From: Acidobacteriota bacterium
Lineage (GTDB): Bacteria > Acidobacteriota > Blastocatellia > Pyrinomonadales > Pyrinomonadaceae
Direction: 5' to 3'
Length of the DNA: 64,000 bases
Assembly: GCA_016715115.1 (NCBI GenBank)
Contig: JADKBM010000016.1
Span: 620,001 to 684,000, forward strand
The translations under genes were made by a program, and so were the position numbers. The notes under the pieces are model-generated. The model was not told the DNA's origin. It saw only the letters and a program-made list of their open reading frames with translations, and searched no databases. Below, in pieces: positions 62,776 through 64,000 of this stretch (position 1 is its first letter; every line of letters starts with the position of its first letter).

Positions 62776-63594
62776 TTAACGCGGCACGAAGTTGTAGATG
62801 ATCACGCCGGTGACCTTGACTGGTTGTCCGCTGAGCGTCGTCGGAGTGAACTTGCTGATTCGGGCCGCATCGACCGCCGCCGCGCGGAGCAGCGGGTGAC
62901 CGGAGACCGCCGCCGCAGAAGTTACTCGTCCGGCTTCATCGATCGTCACTTGTACCTGCACCTGACCGCTCGCGCGAATCGCCAAAGCGGCCGCCGAATA
63001 ATTCGGTTTCGGCAAACTGATCGCATTTCCGTTAACCACTCCGAGAGATACCGTCCGCGCGACCTTCGGAGTCGGGTCGGGCGTCGCTTTCGGTTTTACG
63101 ACCACGTTGTTGAATTCATCGACCGCGGGCTTTTTGGCGGTCGGTTCTTCGCAGAGCCCGCAACCCTGATCCGGATTGCCGCCGGTGCGTCCGACGCCTT
63201 CCGGAATCTGGTTCTTAAGGCCTTTGACGACATTGTCGATGCCGTACTGACGGGCGGTAATGACGTTTTTCTTGCCCATCGACTCGTCCGGAACTCCCGA
63301 ACGGTCGAGGTCCTCATAAAGATCCTCGAGAACGACCTTGTTCGACGCCTTCGAGACGTTTCGTTCGGGCCGTTCGGGCTTTGGCGGCGGCGCTTCGTTT
63401 TCGACCATTACCGGCGCGATGAGATTCGCCATCTCAAAATCGCCGCTGCCGACGCCGTAACTCTTCGCGAACAGGCTGTAGGTCCAGCCTCCGACGAGGA
63501 CCGCAGTCAAAACTCCGAAGGTGGCGAACAGAAAACTGTTCTTGCGCGCGTTTTCGCGGTGGTGATTTTTCGATTCGATCAATTGGTTAAGCAT
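62776..63594 (-). CDS. TonB-family protein
   Basis: A 272-residue protein. One membrane helix (about 20-43, FLFATFGVLTAVLVGGWTY), a Pro/Lys/Glu-rich periplasmic spacer, and a C-terminal TonB domain (about 190-272: ISLPKPNYSAAALAIRASGQ, VQVQVTIDEAGRVTSAAAVS, and the final strand VTGVIIYNFV). It links the inner membrane to outer-membrane transporters, or works as an envelope spacer. No exbB/exbD lie next to it. Confidence 0.88.
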   Translation of the reverse strand: MLNQLIESKNHHRENARKNSFLFATFGVLTAVLVGGWTYSLFAKSYGVGSGDFEMANLIAPVMVENEAPPPKPERPERNVSKASNKVVLEDLYEDLDRSGVPDESMGKKNVITARQYGIDNVVKGLKNQIPEGVGRTGGNPDQGCGLCEEPTAKKPAVDEFNNVVVKPKATPDPTPKVARTVSLGVVNGNAISLPKPNYSAAALAIRASGQVQVQVTIDEAGRVTSAAAVSGHPLLRAAAVDAARISKFTPTTLSGQPVKVTGVIIYNFVPR

Positions 63595-63720
63595 TTTCGT
63601 TTCCTCCTGTATTTGCCGGTCCCGTTGGTCAAAATTCTCCGAGACTCTTACAATCGTTTTCGGCGTCGTATTTCTCGCCGTCGATCAGTTAGACACCCAG
63701 GCGAAGGAATTGTTCCCGTT

Positions 63721-63918
63721 ATGGACGGAAAAAATCGAAACGACATAAAAACCGGCGCGCGGGTCGCGATCGTGCTCAAAGAAGACCAACGAACGGGCCG
63801 TCTGACGGAAGGAACCGTGAAGGATATCCTGACGAAATCGGGATTTCATCCGCACGGGATAAAGGTCAGGCTCGCGAACGGACAGGTCGGACGCGTTAAA
63901 ACCGTCCTGACGAATTGA
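63721..63918 (+). CDS. ywbE: YwbE family protein
   Basis: A 65-residue protein (MDGKNRNDIKTGARVAIVLK) with the family signature KEDQRTGRLTEGTVKDILT and HPHGIKVRLANGQVGRV, a small SH3/KOW-like fold. The function is unknown. Convergent with the next partial gene. Confidence 0.9.
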   Translation: MDGKNRNDIKTGARVAIVLKEDQRTGRLTEGTVKDILTKSGFHPHGIKVRLANGQVGRVKTVLTN

Positions 63919-63949
63919 AAGGCAGGGTTATTCAATGTTTGAAGCGCAC

Positions 63950-64000
63950 TTAGCGCTTCCAGTAATTCTTGATCTTGAGGTCGAGCATCGGGAACGCGCA
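63950..64000 (-). CDS. Partial gene entering from the right edge (C-terminus)
   Basis: On the minus strand the last codons read FPMLDLKIKNYWKR and stop at 63950-63952. Only 16 codons are inside the window, so the product cannot be named. Confidence 0.4.
   Translation of the reverse strand, partial: CAFPMLDLKIKNYWKR

Overview
The window looks like chromosomal DNA of an Acidobacteriota-like bacterium (class Blastocatellia / Pyrinomonadaceae type). This is an inference from style, not a database match. The clues are a moderately GC-rich genome, a Rne/Rng RNase with a long disordered insert, an ECF sigma factor paired with a Ser/Thr kinase that carries a TPR tail, FG-GAP/VCBS and YCF48-type propellers, TPR proteins with Pro-Thr-Glu tails, and many intergenic GGAATC/GATTTGC repeats.

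Layout. 1-4.9 kb: minus-strand genes (partial exported protein, VWA protein, rng). 5.3-9.8 kb: a KdpD/KdpE-like two-component pair, a small membrane protein and a large APC-type permease. 10.3-18.9 kb: a DNA polymerase I-like enzyme, a zinc-ribbon coiled-coil protein, a secreted TPR protein split by a frameshift inside its own repeats, era and prmA, with repeat islands between them. 19-26.3 kb: YCF48-type propeller, rnhA, a small membrane protein, sbcC/rad50 and a UshA-like 5'-nucleotidase.

26.6-34.5 kb (minus strand): a decaying Rhs polymorphic-toxin locus. It is a series of partial Rhs core segments, each joined to a different C-terminal domain and followed by a small, usually unrelated gene (likely immunity genes). 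One tip has a domain that reads like vertebrate serum amyloid A. A brnT-brnA toxin-antitoxin pair with a nonsense codon in the toxin lies inside it. 34.8-42.7 kb: core genes again (ECF sigma plus Ser/Thr kinase, TPR protein, recA behind a 22-bp perfect palindrome, a lipoprotein). 42.97 kb: tRNA-Phe.

43.8-58.6 kb (plus strand): an FG-GAP protein separated from its membrane anchor by an in-frame amber codon, then a second Rhs locus. Its full-length gene is split by an IS21-family element; removing the element and one 5-bp target duplication restores a frame of about 1,724 codons. Two displaced tips follow, one with a probable papain-like C-terminal domain, and the locus ends at a fragment of a GMC oxidoreductase. 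58.6-64 kb: a di-heme peroxidase/FG-GAP fusion, a lipoprotein, a caspase-like candidate, a TonB-like protein and ywbE.

The most distinctive biology is the pair of Rhs loci with displaced toxin tips and immunity candidates, and the repeat islands that reverse orientation halfway and could fold into very long hairpins.
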